Notes: a model not told the origin generated them from the sequence alone. Numbered from the stretch's first letter, positions 17,494 to 26,516 are shown. The stretch: DNA of 64,000 bases from Streptomyces collinus (GCF_031348265.1 NZ_CP133771.1:5766001-5830000); one strand, 5' to 3'. Program-made: numbers and translations.

Positions 17494-18405
17494 ATGACAA
17501 CGACAGCCCCGGTGGTCGCGTTCGACCAGGTGAGCAAGGCATACGACGCCGTCCGGGCCGTGGACGGACTGACCCTCGGTCTCAGCCCCGGTCAGACCGT
17601 GGCCCTGCTCGGCCCCAACGGCGCCGGCAAGTCCACCACCCTCGATCTGCTGCTCGGCCTCAAGAGGCCCGACAGCGGCACGGTCCGGCTCTTCGGCACC
17701 AGCCCCCGGGACGCCATCGTCGCCGGGCGCGTGGGCGCCATGCTGCAGAGCGGCGGCCTCATGGACGAGGTCACCGTCGCCGAACTGGTGCGGCTCGCCT
17801 GCGACCTGCACCCGAAGCCGTACCGGCCCTCCGAGGTCCTGGCGCGCGCGGGCGTCGCGCAGATCGCCGACCGCAAGGTCGACAAGCTCTCCGGCGGCCA
17901 GGCCCAGCGCGTCCGCTTCGCCCTGGCCACCGCGGGCGACAGCGACCTCATCGTGCTGGACGAGCCCACCACCGGCATGGACGTCACCACCCGCCAGGCC
18001 TTCTGGGCCACCATGCGCGAACAGGCCGACCAAGGCCGGACCGTGCTCTTCGCCACCCACTACCTCGAAGAGGCCGACGCCGTCGCCGACCGGGTCCTCG
18101 TGCTGTACCGCGGCCGGCTCCTCGCCGACGGCACGGCCGCCGAGATCAAGGCCAAGGCGGGCGCCCGCCGGGTCTCCTTCGAAGTGGCGGGCGCCATCGA
18201 CGAACCCGCCCTGCGCGCCCTGCCGTTCCTGACCGGGATCGACATCTCCGGCCGGACCGTGCGCATCCAGTCCTCCGACGCCGACGCGACCGTCCACGCC
18301 CTGTACGGCCTCGGCGTCCACCCCCGCAACCTCGAAGTCGCCGGGCTCGGCCTGGAGCAGGCCTTCGTCGCCATCACCACCGCCGAGGAGGCGAAGTCCC
18401 GGTGA
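17494..18405 (+). CDS. ABC exporter ATP-binding protein
   Basis: 303 aa ATPase of the CcmA/DrrA type. Walker A GPNGAGKST lies at residues 40-48, signature LSGGQAQR around 130 and Walker B LIVLDEP around 150. A C-terminal extension of about 80 residues is typical of drug/lipid exporters. No Shine-Dalgarno precedes the ATG. CACGAT sits 6 bases upstream, so a leaderless mRNA is possible but the box is weak. It overlaps the permease gene by GTGA and heads a four-gene coupled operon with a two-component system. Confidence 0.93.
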   Translation: MTTTAPVVAFDQVSKAYDAVRAVDGLTLGLSPGQTVALLGPNGAGKSTTLDLLLGLKRPDSGTVRLFGTSPRDAIVAGRVGAMLQSGGLMDEVTVAELVRLACDLHPKPYRPSEVLARAGVAQIADRKVDKLSGGQAQRVRFALATAGDSDLIVLDEPTTGMDVTTRQAFWATMREQADQGRTVLFATHYLEEADAVADRVLVLYRGRLLADGTAAEIKAKAGARRVSFEVAGAIDEPALRALPFLTGIDISGRTVRIQSSDADATVHALYGLGVHPRNLEVAGLGLEQAFVAITTAEEAKSR

Positions 18406-19142
18406 ACACGCTGATCAGACTGGAACTCACCCGCGCCCTGCGCAACCGCAAGTTCCTGTTCTTCTCCGTGATCTACCCGTCGGTGCTGTTCCTGCTCATC
18501 GCGGGCAACGCCGACAGCAGCTCGAAGGTCCCCGGCACCGGCCTGACCGTCCCGACCTACATGATGGTCTCCATGGCGTCGTTCGGCGCCCTCACGGCCG
18601 TCCTCATGGGCAACAGCGAGCGCATCGCCAAGGAGCGCGAGGGCGGCTGGGTGCGGCAGCTGCGCCCGACCACGCTGCCGGGCCGCGGCTACGTCCTCGC
18701 CAAGACCGCGAGCGCCGCCGTCGTCAGCCTGCCGTCCATCGTCATCGTCTTCGCCGTCGCGGCGGCCGTGAAGGATGTCCGCCTGGACGCCTGGCAGTGG
18801 CTCGCCCTCACCGGCGCGATCTGGGCCGGCAGCCTCGTCTTCGCCGCGCTCGGTGTCGCCATCGGCTACCTGGCCACCGGTGACGCGGTCCGCCCGATCA
18901 CGATGATCACCTACTTCGGCCTGTCCATGCTGGGCGGCCTGTGGATGCCCACGACGAGCTTCCCCGGCTGGCTCCAGGACATCGCCAAGTGGCTGCCCAC
19001 GCACGCGTACGCTGCCCTCGGGCGGGCCATCGAGCAGAGCCGCGCCCCGCACGTCCAGGACCTCGCCGTCCTCGTGGTGTCGTTCGTCCTGTTCGCGGGC
19101 GGCGCGGCCTGGCTGTACCGGAAGGACACCCTGAAGGCGTGA
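18402..19142 (+). CDS. ABC-2 type exporter permease
   Basis: 246 aa, six predicted helices, beginning MNTLIRLELTRALRNRKFLFF, typical of ABC-2 permeases partnered with a CcmA-like ATPase. The GTG start overlaps the ATPase stop (GTGA), and its own stop overlaps the GTG of the kinase gene. Together with the ATPase it would export a small hydrophobic compound or lipid. The adjacent kinase/regulator probably controls it. Confidence 0.93.
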   Translation: MNTLIRLELTRALRNRKFLFFSVIYPSVLFLLIAGNADSSSKVPGTGLTVPTYMMVSMASFGALTAVLMGNSERIAKEREGGWVRQLRPTTLPGRGYVLAKTASAAVVSLPSIVIVFAVAAAVKDVRLDAWQWLALTGAIWAGSLVFAALGVAIGYLATGDAVRPITMITYFGLSMLGGLWMPTTSFPGWLQDIAKWLPTHAYAALGRAIEQSRAPHVQDLAVLVVSFVLFAGGAAWLYRKDTLKA

Positions 19143-20305
19143 GCGGCGTCGGGTTCGGCATGGGGCAGCGCCCGGTGAACCGCCGGCAGCGGGCGGTGAA
19201 GTCGCTGTGGACCGGCATCTGGCTGGTCTACCTGAGCGCACCCGTCACCGACCTGCTGCACGGCGGCCACAGCACGGGCGTGACGATCCTCGGCTGGACC
19301 GGCCTGGCCGCGTTCGTCACCTGGTACATGCTGCTGGTCTTCCGCACCGGCCGGGGTGAGCGCAACACCCTGGTGCTCGCCTCGCTCGGGGTCCTCGCGG
19401 CCCAGTCCACGCTCCTCGCCCTCACCCTGGGCCGCGAGTGGCTGGTGCTGTTCGTGTACGTCTCCATCGCCTCCGGGGCGGCCCTGCCCCTGCGCATGGC
19501 CCGCTGGACGATCCCGGCCGCGTGCGCGCTGTTGACCGCCGTGGCGCTCGCGACGCACGACGGGATGTCCTACCTGGCCGGCCTCCTCATCCCGGCCCTG
19601 CTCGGCGGCTTCGCGATGACCGGCGTACGCGAACTCGTGCGGACGACCATCGCGCTGCGCGAGGCCCGCGCCACCGTCGCCCAGCTGGCCGCCAACGAGG
19701 AGCGCCTGCGGCTGGCCCGGGACCTGCACGACCTGCTCGGCCACTCCCTGTCCCTGATCACCCTCAAGAGCGAGCTGGCCGGCCGGATGCTGCCCGGCCG
19801 GCCCGACGAGGCGGCCCAGCAGGTCGCCGACATCGAGCAGGTCAGCCGCCAGGCCCTCGTCGACGTACGCGAGGCCGTCACCGGCTACCGCCGCCCCCGC
19901 CTGCACGCCGAGCTCGCCGGTGCGCGGGTCGCCCTGGCCGCGGCCGGCGTCACCGCCGAACTGCCCGCCGAACCCGGCCTCGACGGCGTGCCCGAGGAGA
20001 GCGAGTCCGCCCTCGCCTGGGCGCTGCGCGAGGCGGTCACCAACGTCGTACGGCACAGCGGTGCCCGCCGCTGCACGGTCGAGCTGCTGTGCCGCCAGAC
20101 CCTCGACGGCCCGGTGCTGGAACTCACCGTCGAGGACAACGGCTCGGGCGGCCCGGGCAGCGGCCACGGAAACGGCCTCGCGGGCCTCACCGAACGCCTC
20201 ACCAAGGCCGGCGGCACCCTGGAGGCGGGCCCGCTCAAGCCCGGCTTCCGCCTGGTCGCCCGCGTGCCGACGGCCGGACCGGCGGACGTAGGATCCCCGG
20301 CATGA
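19139..20305 (+). CDS. DesK-like sensor histidine kinase
   Basis: 388 aa from GTG 19139, chosen because it gives the same GTGA overlap as the neighbouring junctions; ATG 19160 is an alternative. Five hydrophobic helices (residues about 25-165) are followed by a HisKA_3 dimerisation domain with phospho-acceptor His197 in RLARDLHDLLGHS and a C-terminal HATPase (GNGLAGLTERL). The many membrane segments without an extracellular sensor suggest membrane-state or hydrophobic-ligand sensing, as for DesK. Partner regulator overlaps by ATGA. Confidence 0.93.
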   Translation: MSGVGFGMGQRPVNRRQRAVKSLWTGIWLVYLSAPVTDLLHGGHSTGVTILGWTGLAAFVTWYMLLVFRTGRGERNTLVLASLGVLAAQSTLLALTLGREWLVLFVYVSIASGAALPLRMARWTIPAACALLTAVALATHDGMSYLAGLLIPALLGGFAMTGVRELVRTTIALREARATVAQLAANEERLRLARDLHDLLGHSLSLITLKSELAGRMLPGRPDEAAQQVADIEQVSRQALVDVREAVTGYRRPRLHAELAGARVALAAAGVTAELPAEPGLDGVPEESESALAWALREAVTNVVRHSGARRCTVELLCRQTLDGPVLELTVEDNGSGGPGSGHGNGLAGLTERLTKAGGTLEAGPLKPGFRLVARVPTAGPADVGSPA

Positions 20306-20916
20306 GCCGCACGATCAAGGTCCTTCTCGCCGAGGACCAGTCGATGGTCCGCGAGGCCCTGGCCGCCCTGCTCGGCCTGGAGGCGGACATCGAGGTCGTC
20401 GTCCAGGTGGCCCGCGGCGACGAGGTCCTGCGAGCGGCCCGCGAACACGCTGTCGACGTGGCCCTCCTGGACATCGAGATGCCCGGCCTGACGGGCATCG
20501 AGGCCGCGGCCCGGCTGCACGCCGAACTCCCGGCCGTGAAGCTGGTCATCCTCACCACCTTCGGCCGCCCCGGCTACCTGCGCAGCGCCATGGAGTCCGG
20601 CGCCGACGCCTTCCTGGTCAAGGACGCCCCCGCCGCCCAGCTCGCCGAGGCGATCCGCAAGGTCCTCACCGGCGAACGCGTCATCGACCCGACCCTCGCG
20701 GCAGCGGCCCTGGCGGAAGGCGCCAACCCGCTGACGGACCGGGAGCGCGAGGTCCTCCGGGCCGCCGCCGACGGCTCCACCAACGCCGAACTGGCCACCT
20801 CCCTGCACCTCTCCCAGGGCACGGTCCGCAACTACCTCAGCACGGCAATCCAGAAGCTGGCGGTGAGAAACCGCGCGGAGGCGGTCCGAGCAGCACGAGA
20901 AAAGGGCTGGTTGTAA
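20302..20916 (+). CDS. NarL/DesR-type response regulator
   Basis: 204 aa. The receiver domain has acidic residues E11/D12, phospho-acceptor Asp57 and a conserved Lys in FLVKDAP. The LuxR-type helix-turn-helix lies at about 140-200 (LTDREREVLRAAADGSTNAELA). It is coupled to the kinase by an ATGA overlap and is last in the ABC-kinase-regulator operon, so autoregulation and control of the exporter are the likeliest roles. Confidence 0.94.
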   Translation: MSRTIKVLLAEDQSMVREALAALLGLEADIEVVVQVARGDEVLRAAREHAVDVALLDIEMPGLTGIEAAARLHAELPAVKLVILTTFGRPGYLRSAMESGADAFLVKDAPAAQLAEAIRKVLTGERVIDPTLAAAALAEGANPLTDREREVLRAAADGSTNAELATSLHLSQGTVRNYLSTAIQKLAVRNRAEAVRAAREKGWL

Positions 20917-20922
20917 AGCTTT

Positions 20923-21000
20923 CAGGGGCGCGGGGAAGTATCGATCTGCGGCTCCGCCGCGCGGGCGCGACGAGCCACGACGCACCCGCACCCGCGATCC
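20923..21000 (+). repeat. Dispersed intergenic GC-rich repeat, copy 1
   Basis: A segment containing TCGATCTGCGGCTCCG and CGCGCGGGCGCGAC matches, with few changes, the inverse strand of 38679-38736. Both copies lie directly downstream of genes. Confidence 0.6.
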
Positions 21001-21026
21001 CACACGTGCCGCCACGGCGAGGGGCG

Positions 21027-21899
21027 TCAGTTGAGCATCGCCCTGGCCGCGTGAGCCTCCCCCCGCACCCGCTCCGCGGCCCCCTCGTCCACCGCCGAGA
21101 CAACCTCCGCATAGGCCTCCAGCTCCACGGCCCCGGCCACGAACTCCCCCCGCTGCACCAGCAACTGCGCCCGCTCGTACCGCAACCGCGCCGGATGCGA
21201 CGGCAGCAGCAACGACAACTCGACCGCCCACAGCGCCACGTCCGACCGCTCCGGCCGGGCCGCCGCCCACGCCCGCACGTTGTTCAGGATCCGCAGCACC
21301 ACATCCAGGGGATCCGCCGGCCGCAGCATGGACGGATCGATCCCCGACCCCGTCGCCCCGGCCACCAGCAACTCCGCGTCCGCCCCCGTCAGCACCCGCC
21401 CGCCGTCGAACGGGTCCGCGAGCACCTGCCCCTCGTCGGGCCCGAACCCGACCACGAAGTGCCCCGGCAGGGCCACGCCGTACACCGGGGCTCCGGCCCG
21501 CCGGGCCACCTCCAGCCACACCACCGACAGCAGGATCGGCAGCCCCCTGCGCCGCACCAGCACCTCGTGCAGCAGCGAGGACTCCAGGCGCTGGTAGTCG
21601 CCGGGGGTGCCGTGGAACCCCATCCGCTCACCGAGCAGCTCGCGCAGGGCCACCGCCCACGCCCGCGGCCCCCCGGGCCGGAACGGCAGCAGCCCGGCCA
21701 GCCGGTCCAGCTCGACCTGCGCGGCGTCCAGGCCCGCCTCGTCCAGCTCCCGGTCCGCCTCCGCGCCCACCAGCAGGCACAGCGTCGACAGATCGGGCCG
21801 CTCGGACCGGGCCTCTTCGGCGAACCGCCGCCGCAGCTCGGCGGACCGTTCGGGGGACGGGGGGTACGGGGGACGCATATCTGGCTCGTGCCCTCTCAC
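21027..21899 (-). CDS. SirB1/transglutaminase-like family protein
   Basis: 290 aa from GTG 21899; an ATG at 21878 is an alternative start. The central region (YQRLESSLLHEVLVRRRGLP, then ALPGHFVVGF) matches the SirB1 N-terminal transglutaminase-like domain, and the C-terminal third has TPR-like alpha-helical repeats. The canonical catalytic Cys is not evident, so it may be non-catalytic. Its function is not established in bacteria. It is 9 bases downstream of the GNAT gene and is probably co-transcribed. Confidence 0.82.
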   Translation of the reverse strand: MRGHEPDMRPPYPPSPERSAELRRRFAEEARSERPDLSTLCLLVGAEADRELDEAGLDAAQVELDRLAGLLPFRPGGPRAWAVALRELLGERMGFHGTPGDYQRLESSLLHEVLVRRRGLPILLSVVWLEVARRAGAPVYGVALPGHFVVGFGPDEGQVLADPFDGGRVLTGADAELLVAGATGSGIDPSMLRPADPLDVVLRILNNVRAWAAARPERSDVALWAVELSLLLPSHPARLRYERAQLLVQRGEFVAGAVELEAYAEVVSAVDEGAAERVRGEAHAARAMLN

Positions 21900-21908
21900 G
21901 ACGATCGG

Positions 21909-22925
21909 TTACCGGCCGGTGCCGTGGGCGTCCGGGGCCCGGTAGTGGTGGTAGGCGTGATGCGCGGCGAAGCCCATCCCGGCGTACAGCGCCCGCGCTC
22001 CCGCGTTGTCGGCCTCGACCTGGAGCCACGCGGCCGACGCGCCCTCGTCGAGCGCCTGCCGGGCCAGCGCGGCCATCACGGCCGTGCCGAGCCCCTGCCG
22101 CCGCAGCGCCGGGTCGACCTCGACGGCGGCGAACCCGGCCCACCGCCCGTCGACGACACACCGCCCGATGGCGGCCGGAGGCGCCCCCTCGGCCACCCCG
22201 GGCACGGTCGCGAACCACACCGACGGCCCGCCCCGGAGCACCCGCAGCGCCACCTCACTCACGCCCTTGCGCTGATACCGGGCCAGCCACCCCTCTCCGG
22301 CCTCCCGGGACAGCACGACCCCCGTCGGATCACCCCGGTCGGCGACCGGCGCCAGCGGCCCGATCCACAGCTCGGCGGTCACCTCCCGCACCCAGCCCCG
22401 CTGCTCCAGCTCGGCGCAGAGCAGCTCCTGCGTGCCCTCGGCACCCGTCGCTGTCTGGACGTAGGCGGGCAGTCCGCGCTCGCCGTACCACCGCCGCACG
22501 GCCTCCAGGGCCTCGTCCAGCGGCACGCCCGGCGCGCCCAGCGGCAGCACCGAGTTGGCCCGCCGTGTGAACCCGGACGCGGCCCGCAGCTCCCACGCGC
22601 CGAGCCGCTCGCTCTCCACGGGCAGCCAGGCCCGCGCGGCGACCCGGGCCAGCTCCTCGTAGGAGGCGGCCGGACCGCGGCGACGCGCCGGTGCGGAGGG
22701 CACGGCCTTGCCCGCGACCAGCGCGGATTCCGCGATACGGACGCTCTCGCCGCTCTTGCGTGTGATCAGCAGCACACCGTTGTCCCATGATGTGAGAACA
22801 CCGACCGTATCGGTGAACTTCTCACCCGGGGCACCATGTTCGATCAAGCTCCGGACGGAGACCCGTTTGCCCACGTCAGCAGTGGTGATGCGGACCTCAA
22901 GGCGCCCGGCGGCAGAGATTTCCAC
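21909..22925 (-). CDS. GNAT family N-acetyltransferase
   Basis: 338 aa. The N-terminal 75 residues form an SH3-like beta domain (VGKRVSVRSLI...GVLTSWDNGVLLITRKSGE), a linker follows, and the C-terminal GNAT domain carries acetyl-CoA motif A RRQGLGTAVMAALA near residue 280 and the closing motif ARALYAGMGF. The substrate is unknown. It is divergent from fdxA, and the 140-base gap probably holds both promoters. Confidence 0.88.
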   Translation of the reverse strand: MEISAAGRLEVRITTADVGKRVSVRSLIEHGAPGEKFTDTVGVLTSWDNGVLLITRKSGESVRIAESALVAGKAVPSAPARRRGPAASYEELARVAARAWLPVESERLGAWELRAASGFTRRANSVLPLGAPGVPLDEALEAVRRWYGERGLPAYVQTATGAEGTQELLCAELEQRGWVREVTAELWIGPLAPVADRGDPTGVVLSREAGEGWLARYQRKGVSEVALRVLRGGPSVWFATVPGVAEGAPPAAIGRCVVDGRWAGFAAVEVDPALRRQGLGTAVMAALARQALDEGASAAWLQVEADNAGARALYAGMGFAAHHAYHHYRAPDAHGTGR

Positions 22926-23065
22926 AGGTCAGTTCACCCCTCCTGTTCGGATCATGCCCAGGAACGGAGATACTAGGGGCGGGCATCGACGACGCCGCGC
23001 TCCCGCGCGCCAGGCGGCGGAGCCTGAGGAGGCCCGCCAGCGCCCTATCGAGGAGGAACGACAGC

Positions 23066-23386
23066 GTGACCTACGTCATCGCGCAGCCTTGTGTCGACGT
23101 CAAGGACAAGGCGTGCATCGAGGAGTGCCCGGTCGACTGCATCTACGAGGGCCAGCGGTCCTTGTACATCCACCCGGACGAATGCGTCGACTGTGGTGCC
23201 TGTGAGCCGGTCTGCCCGGTCGAGGCGATCTTCTACGAGGACGACACTCCCGAGGAGTGGAAGGACTACTACAAGGCGAACGTCGAGTTCTTCGACGAGC
23301 TCGGTTCGCCCGGCGGAGCCAGCAAGCTGGGGCTGATCGAGCGCGACCACCCCTTCGTCGCCGCGCTGCCGCCGCAGAACCAGTAA
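23066..23386 (+). CDS. fdxA: 7Fe ferredoxin FdxA
   Basis: 106 aa from GTG with GAGGAGGAA upstream. The N-terminal CVDVKDKACIEECP gives the spacing for a [3Fe-4S] cluster and CVDCGACEPVCP gives a classic [4Fe-4S] site. It is a cytoplasmic electron carrier. The gene sits next to dapC as in mycobacteria (fdxC-dapC), though a terminator lies between them here. A C-terminal tail follows the cluster domain, as in actinobacterial FdxA. Confidence 0.95.
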   Translation: MTYVIAQPCVDVKDKACIEECPVDCIYEGQRSLYIHPDECVDCGACEPVCPVEAIFYEDDTPEEWKDYYKANVEFFDELGSPGGASKLGLIERDHPFVAALPPQNQ

Positions 23387-23406
23387 GAGCGGCCCGCACT
23401 CCGTGC

Positions 23407-23462
23407 CGCCTCGGTCCCGTACGGCCCGATCACCCCGTTGATCGCCGTACGGGGCCGAGGCG
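23407..23462 (+). terminator. Terminator after fdxA
   Basis: A 19-bp stem with one G-U pair (23407-23425 with 23444-23462), followed by TTTG. Confidence 0.85.
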
Positions 23463-23507
23463 TTTGCCGTAACCGGCTCGTACGTACGAGAAAGTGAGCC
23501 AGAACCC

Positions 23508-24599
23508 GTGTCCGCAGTCTCCGACCGCCTCCCCACCTTCCCCTGGGACAAGCTGACCCCGTACAAGGCCACGGCCGCCGCCCATCCGGACGGCATCGTC
23601 GACCTGTCCGTCGGCACCCCGGTCGACCCGGTACCCGAGCTGATCCAGAAAGCGCTGGTGGCCGCGGCCGACTCGCCGGGCTATCCGACGGTGTGGGGCA
23701 CGCCCGAGCTGCGCGACGCGATCACCGGCTGGGTCGAGCGCCGCCTCGGCGCCCGGGAGGTCACCCACCGTCACGTGCTGCCGATCGTCGGCTCCAAGGA
23801 GCTCGTCGCCTGGCTCCCCACCCAGCTGGGCCTCGGCCCCGGCGACCGGGTGGCCTACCCGCGCCTGGCCTACCCGACGTACGAGGTGGGTGCCCGCCTG
23901 GCACGCGCCGACCACGAGGCCTACGACGACCCGACGCAGCTGGATCCCGAGGGCCTGAAGCTCCTCTGGCTGAACTCCCCGTCGAACCCCACGGGCAAGG
24001 TCCTCTCCAAGGAGGAGCTGACCCGGATCGTCTCCTGGGCCCGCTCGCACGGCATCCTGCTCTTCTCCGACGAGTGCTACCTGGAGCTGGGCTGGGAGGC
24101 CGACCCGGTCTCGGTGCTGCACCCGGACGTCAACGGCGGCTCGTACGACGGCATCGTCGCCGTCCACTCCCTCTCCAAGCGCTCGAACCTCGCCGGCTAC
24201 CGCGCGGCCTTCCTGGCCGGTGACCCGGCGGTCCTCGGCCCGCTCCTGGAGATCCGCAAGCACGGCGGCATGATGACGTCGGCTCCGACGCAGGCTGCGG
24301 TGATCGCGGCCCTCGGCGACGACGACCACGTCCGCGTCCAGCGCGAGCGCTACGCGTCCCGCCGCGAGCTGCTGCGCGAGGCCCTGGTCACCCACGGCTT
24401 CCGCATCGAGCACAGCGAGGCCAGCCTCTACCTGTGGGCCACCAGGGGCGAATCCTGCTGGGACACGGTCGACCACCTCGCCAAGCGCGGCATCCTCGTG
24501 GCCCCCGGTGACTTCTACGGCCCGGCGGGCGCGCAGTTCGTGCGCGTGGCGCTGACGGCCACGGACGAGAGGGTGGCGGCGGCCGTACAGCGGCTGTGA
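23508..24599 (+). CDS. dapC: Succinyldiaminopimelate aminotransferase
   Basis: 363 aa fold-type I PLP aminotransferase of the DapC group, making N-succinyl-LL-diaminopimelate for lysine and peptidoglycan. PLP-binding features seen are Asp188 in FSDEC and the Schiff-base Lys224 in SLSKRSNLAGYR; NSPSNPTG (156-163) is the substrate/cofactor loop. The start is GTG. dapE lies 1.9 kb downstream, consistent with the succinylase DAP pathway. Confidence 0.93.
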   Translation: MSAVSDRLPTFPWDKLTPYKATAAAHPDGIVDLSVGTPVDPVPELIQKALVAAADSPGYPTVWGTPELRDAITGWVERRLGAREVTHRHVLPIVGSKELVAWLPTQLGLGPGDRVAYPRLAYPTYEVGARLARADHEAYDDPTQLDPEGLKLLWLNSPSNPTGKVLSKEELTRIVSWARSHGILLFSDECYLELGWEADPVSVLHPDVNGGSYDGIVAVHSLSKRSNLAGYRAAFLAGDPAVLGPLLEIRKHGGMMTSAPTQAAVIAALGDDDHVRVQRERYASRRELLREALVTHGFRIEHSEASLYLWATRGESCWDTVDHLAKRGILVAPGDFYGPAGAQFVRVALTATDERVAAAVQRL

Positions 24600-24614
24600 C
24601 CGCGGCCGAGCACA

Positions 24615-24651
24615 CCGAAGGGGTCCGGGGAAGCTCCCCGGACCCCTTCGG
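24615..24651. terminator. Bidirectional terminator between dapC and the secreted protein gene
   Basis: Perfect 16-bp stem (24615-24630 with 24636-24651) with a short AAGCT loop, between convergent genes. Confidence 0.88.
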
Positions 24652-24669
24652 CGTCGCAACGCCGGCGCG

Positions 24670-25116
24670 TCAGCCGACCGGCAGGCCCTTCGCCGGCAGG
24701 GCGTCCGCGGACGGCACGCCACCCTTGGTCAGGGACCCCGTGGGCAGGCCGCCCTTGGTCGAACCGGCCGTGTCGCCGACCAGCTGCCCGGTGGAGCCCG
24801 CCGCGTCACCGGCCGCCTTCTGCGCCACGGGCGTGGTCTTCTTGACCGCCTGGCCACCGGTCTTGCCCGCGGCCGGCACCGCCTTCTTGACGGACTTGCC
24901 GCCGGTGTCACCCGCGGACTCGGTGACGTTCTGAGCCGCGCCGTCGACGGTGTCGCCGACGTTGGCCCCGTCCGGGGCGGTCAGGCCACCGAGGTTCGGG
25001 GTGGCGGGCAGCTCGGGGGCCGCGCTGGCGGAGCCGGCCGCACCGACCCCGGCAGCCGCTCCCGCAGCGACGATCAGCGCGGCACGGGCGATACGGCGGG
25101 TCAGGGGGAGGGACAT
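24670..25116 (-). CDS. Secreted low-complexity protein
   Basis: 148 aa. A Sec signal peptide is clear: basic start, hydrophobic Ala/Val/Gly core, and ASA|A cleavage after residue about 32. The mature part is low-complexity, rich in Ala, Gly, Thr, Pro and Lys, with repeated VGDT/GGKSVKK/GGQAVKK elements and no Cys. AAGGAGC lies before the ATG. I do not recognise the family. A good promoter (TTGACC-N16-GATAAT) lies about 165 bases upstream. Confidence 0.75.
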   Translation of the reverse strand: MSLPLTRRIARAALIVAAGAAAGVGAAGSASAAPELPATPNLGGLTAPDGANVGDTVDGAAQNVTESAGDTGGKSVKKAVPAAGKTGGQAVKKTTPVAQKAAGDAAGSTGQLVGDTAGSTKGGLPTGSLTKGGVPSADALPAKGLPVG

Positions 25117-25279
25117 GGTGCTCCTTCGACGGGAGAGAACAGTGAGCTTCGTGAAGTGTCCGACCGGGTCCGGCAGTTGATCGACTGGCTGTGGATCACC
25201 CCGGTTCGGACGCAGTGACTACCGCTCGAAGCCCGCGAAGGTTGCGGCGGCGCAACGTAAAGAGTTGGCAATGCGTCGC

Positions 25280-25307
25280 ATTATCGGCTGCGGATAAAAA
25301 CGGTCAA
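25280..25307 (-). promoter_or_regulatory. Candidate sigma-70-type promoter for the secreted protein
   Basis: On the minus strand TTGACC (25302-25307) and GATAAT (25280-25285) are separated by 16 bases. The leader of about 155 nt contains a perfect 6-4-6 hairpin GTTGCG-GCGG-CGCAAC at 25241-25256. Apart from a hairpin at 25419-25453, the remainder of the 347-base gap 25117-25463 shows nothing else. Confidence 0.55.
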
Positions 25308-25418
25308 AGCAGCCTCTGTGAGAACCCCCGCCGAATCCTTCCAGCCCTGTGTTCCCAAGGGTTCTCGCGGTGGCCCGGGTGAGGGTGCGAAAACCTGCGC
25401 ACGCCGTCGCCGCAGGAC

Positions 25419-25453
25419 GGTGCGGGTAACCCCACGGGGTGAGCCCCCGCACC
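25419..25453 (-). terminator. Terminator of the transglycosylase-like gene
   Basis: GGTGCGGG (25419-25426) pairs with CCCGCACC (25446-25453), with an inner ACCC/GGGT stem. It lies 10 bases past the stop codon of the minus-strand gene. Confidence 0.7.
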
Positions 25454-25463
25454 CCTGCGCGAT

Positions 25464-26444
25464 CTAGCGCATCGTGACGATGCGGACCGCGTCCGCGTCC
25501 CGTTCCGCGCCCGCGGTGCCCTTCGCCGATGGCTCCCGCCACTGGCTCGCGGTGTTCCCGGCGACCCACTCCCGCCCCGCGTAGGTGACACGGGCGATGT
25601 GCAGCTCGGAGGCGTTGGCCACGGCCCAGTGCGCCAGCTGCCAGCCGCGCTGGTCCAGGCTCCGGCCGCCGGCGGAGGGCGTGTCGGCGCTCACCGGGAG
25701 CGTGACGGTGCGCCCGCCGGAGCCGTCCGGCGCGCTCGGGGAGGGCGTCGGCGTGGCCGCCGAGGAGCCGCCCACGGCGGCACCGGCCGGCTCCAGCACG
25801 TCCCGTCCGAAGTCCCGCACGAGCGCGGCACGCACCCCGTCAGGGCCCGAGGCCCGGGTCGCGGCCGGGCGGCCCTCGCACGTCAGCGTGGCCGCGGACT
25901 GCCCGGTGAGGGCCGCGGCGAGCAGCGCGGCGTCCGGCTCGTGCTTGGCGTAGGCCTGCGGGAAACCGCTGCGCTGCACGCGCTGCGCGGCGACGGTGAG
26001 CGGCAGCCGGGTGTAGCCGGGCACCTTGACCAGGTGGTCGTAGAACTCACCGGCCGAGTACGTCGGGTCCATGATCTCCTTCGGCGTGCCCCAGCCCTGC
26101 GAGGGCCGCTGCTGGAACAGGCCGAGGGAGTCCCGGTCGCCGTGCTTGATGTTGCGCAGGGCGGATTCCTGAAGCGCGGTCGCCAGCGCGATGGTCACGG
26201 CCCGCTCGGGCAGACCGCGCGCGGTTCCCACGGCGGTGATCGTCGCCGCGTTCACCGCCTGCTCGGGCGTGAACTCGTACGACGCCCCGTCGCCCTTGCC
26301 GGAGACCACGTTGCAGCCCGGTCCGCCCGAGCCCCCGGTGACGTACTGCACGACGAGGTACCCGGCGACCGCGAGCAGGGCCACGAAGGCGGCTCCGCAT
26401 CGGAAAAGGCGGCCACGGCGCTTGGGAGAGGACTGCTCTGGCAC
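25464..26444 (-). CDS. Membrane-anchored transglycosylase/lysozyme-like protein
   Basis: 326 aa from GTG 26444 (residues MPEQSSPKRRGR). A signal-anchor helix spans about 17-36, then an extracytoplasmic domain contains ALQESALRN with Glu93 as the probable catalytic acid, followed by DSLGLFQQRPSQGWG, as in SLT/goose-lysozyme-like domains of actinobacterial elements. The C-terminal 130 residues are Pro/Ser-rich followed by a small domain. Close homologues are sometimes labelled heavy-metal transporter, which the sequence does not support. It is divergent from dapE. Confidence 0.75.
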   Translation of the reverse strand: MPEQSSPKRRGRLFRCGAAFVALLAVAGYLVVQYVTGGSGGPGCNVVSGKGDGASYEFTPEQAVNAATITAVGTARGLPERAVTIALATALQESALRNIKHGDRDSLGLFQQRPSQGWGTPKEIMDPTYSAGEFYDHLVKVPGYTRLPLTVAAQRVQRSGFPQAYAKHEPDAALLAAALTGQSAATLTCEGRPAATRASGPDGVRAALVRDFGRDVLEPAGAAVGGSSAATPTPSPSAPDGSGGRTVTLPVSADTPSAGGRSLDQRGWQLAHWAVANASELHIARVTYAGREWVAGNTASQWREPSAKGTAGAERDADAVRIVTMR

Positions 26445-26516
26445 GCCGTACAAGGTACTGGAGAGTACGGAGTGGCATGTGCCGGGTGTGGACAGTGAGG
26501 CCGGGGTCTGGCGCGT

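Noticed and set aside
25464..26444. Heavy-metal transporter, a label often attached to this family
   Set aside because: One membrane anchor and an SLT/lysozyme-like QESALRN...LFQQRP domain; no metal-transport motifs.
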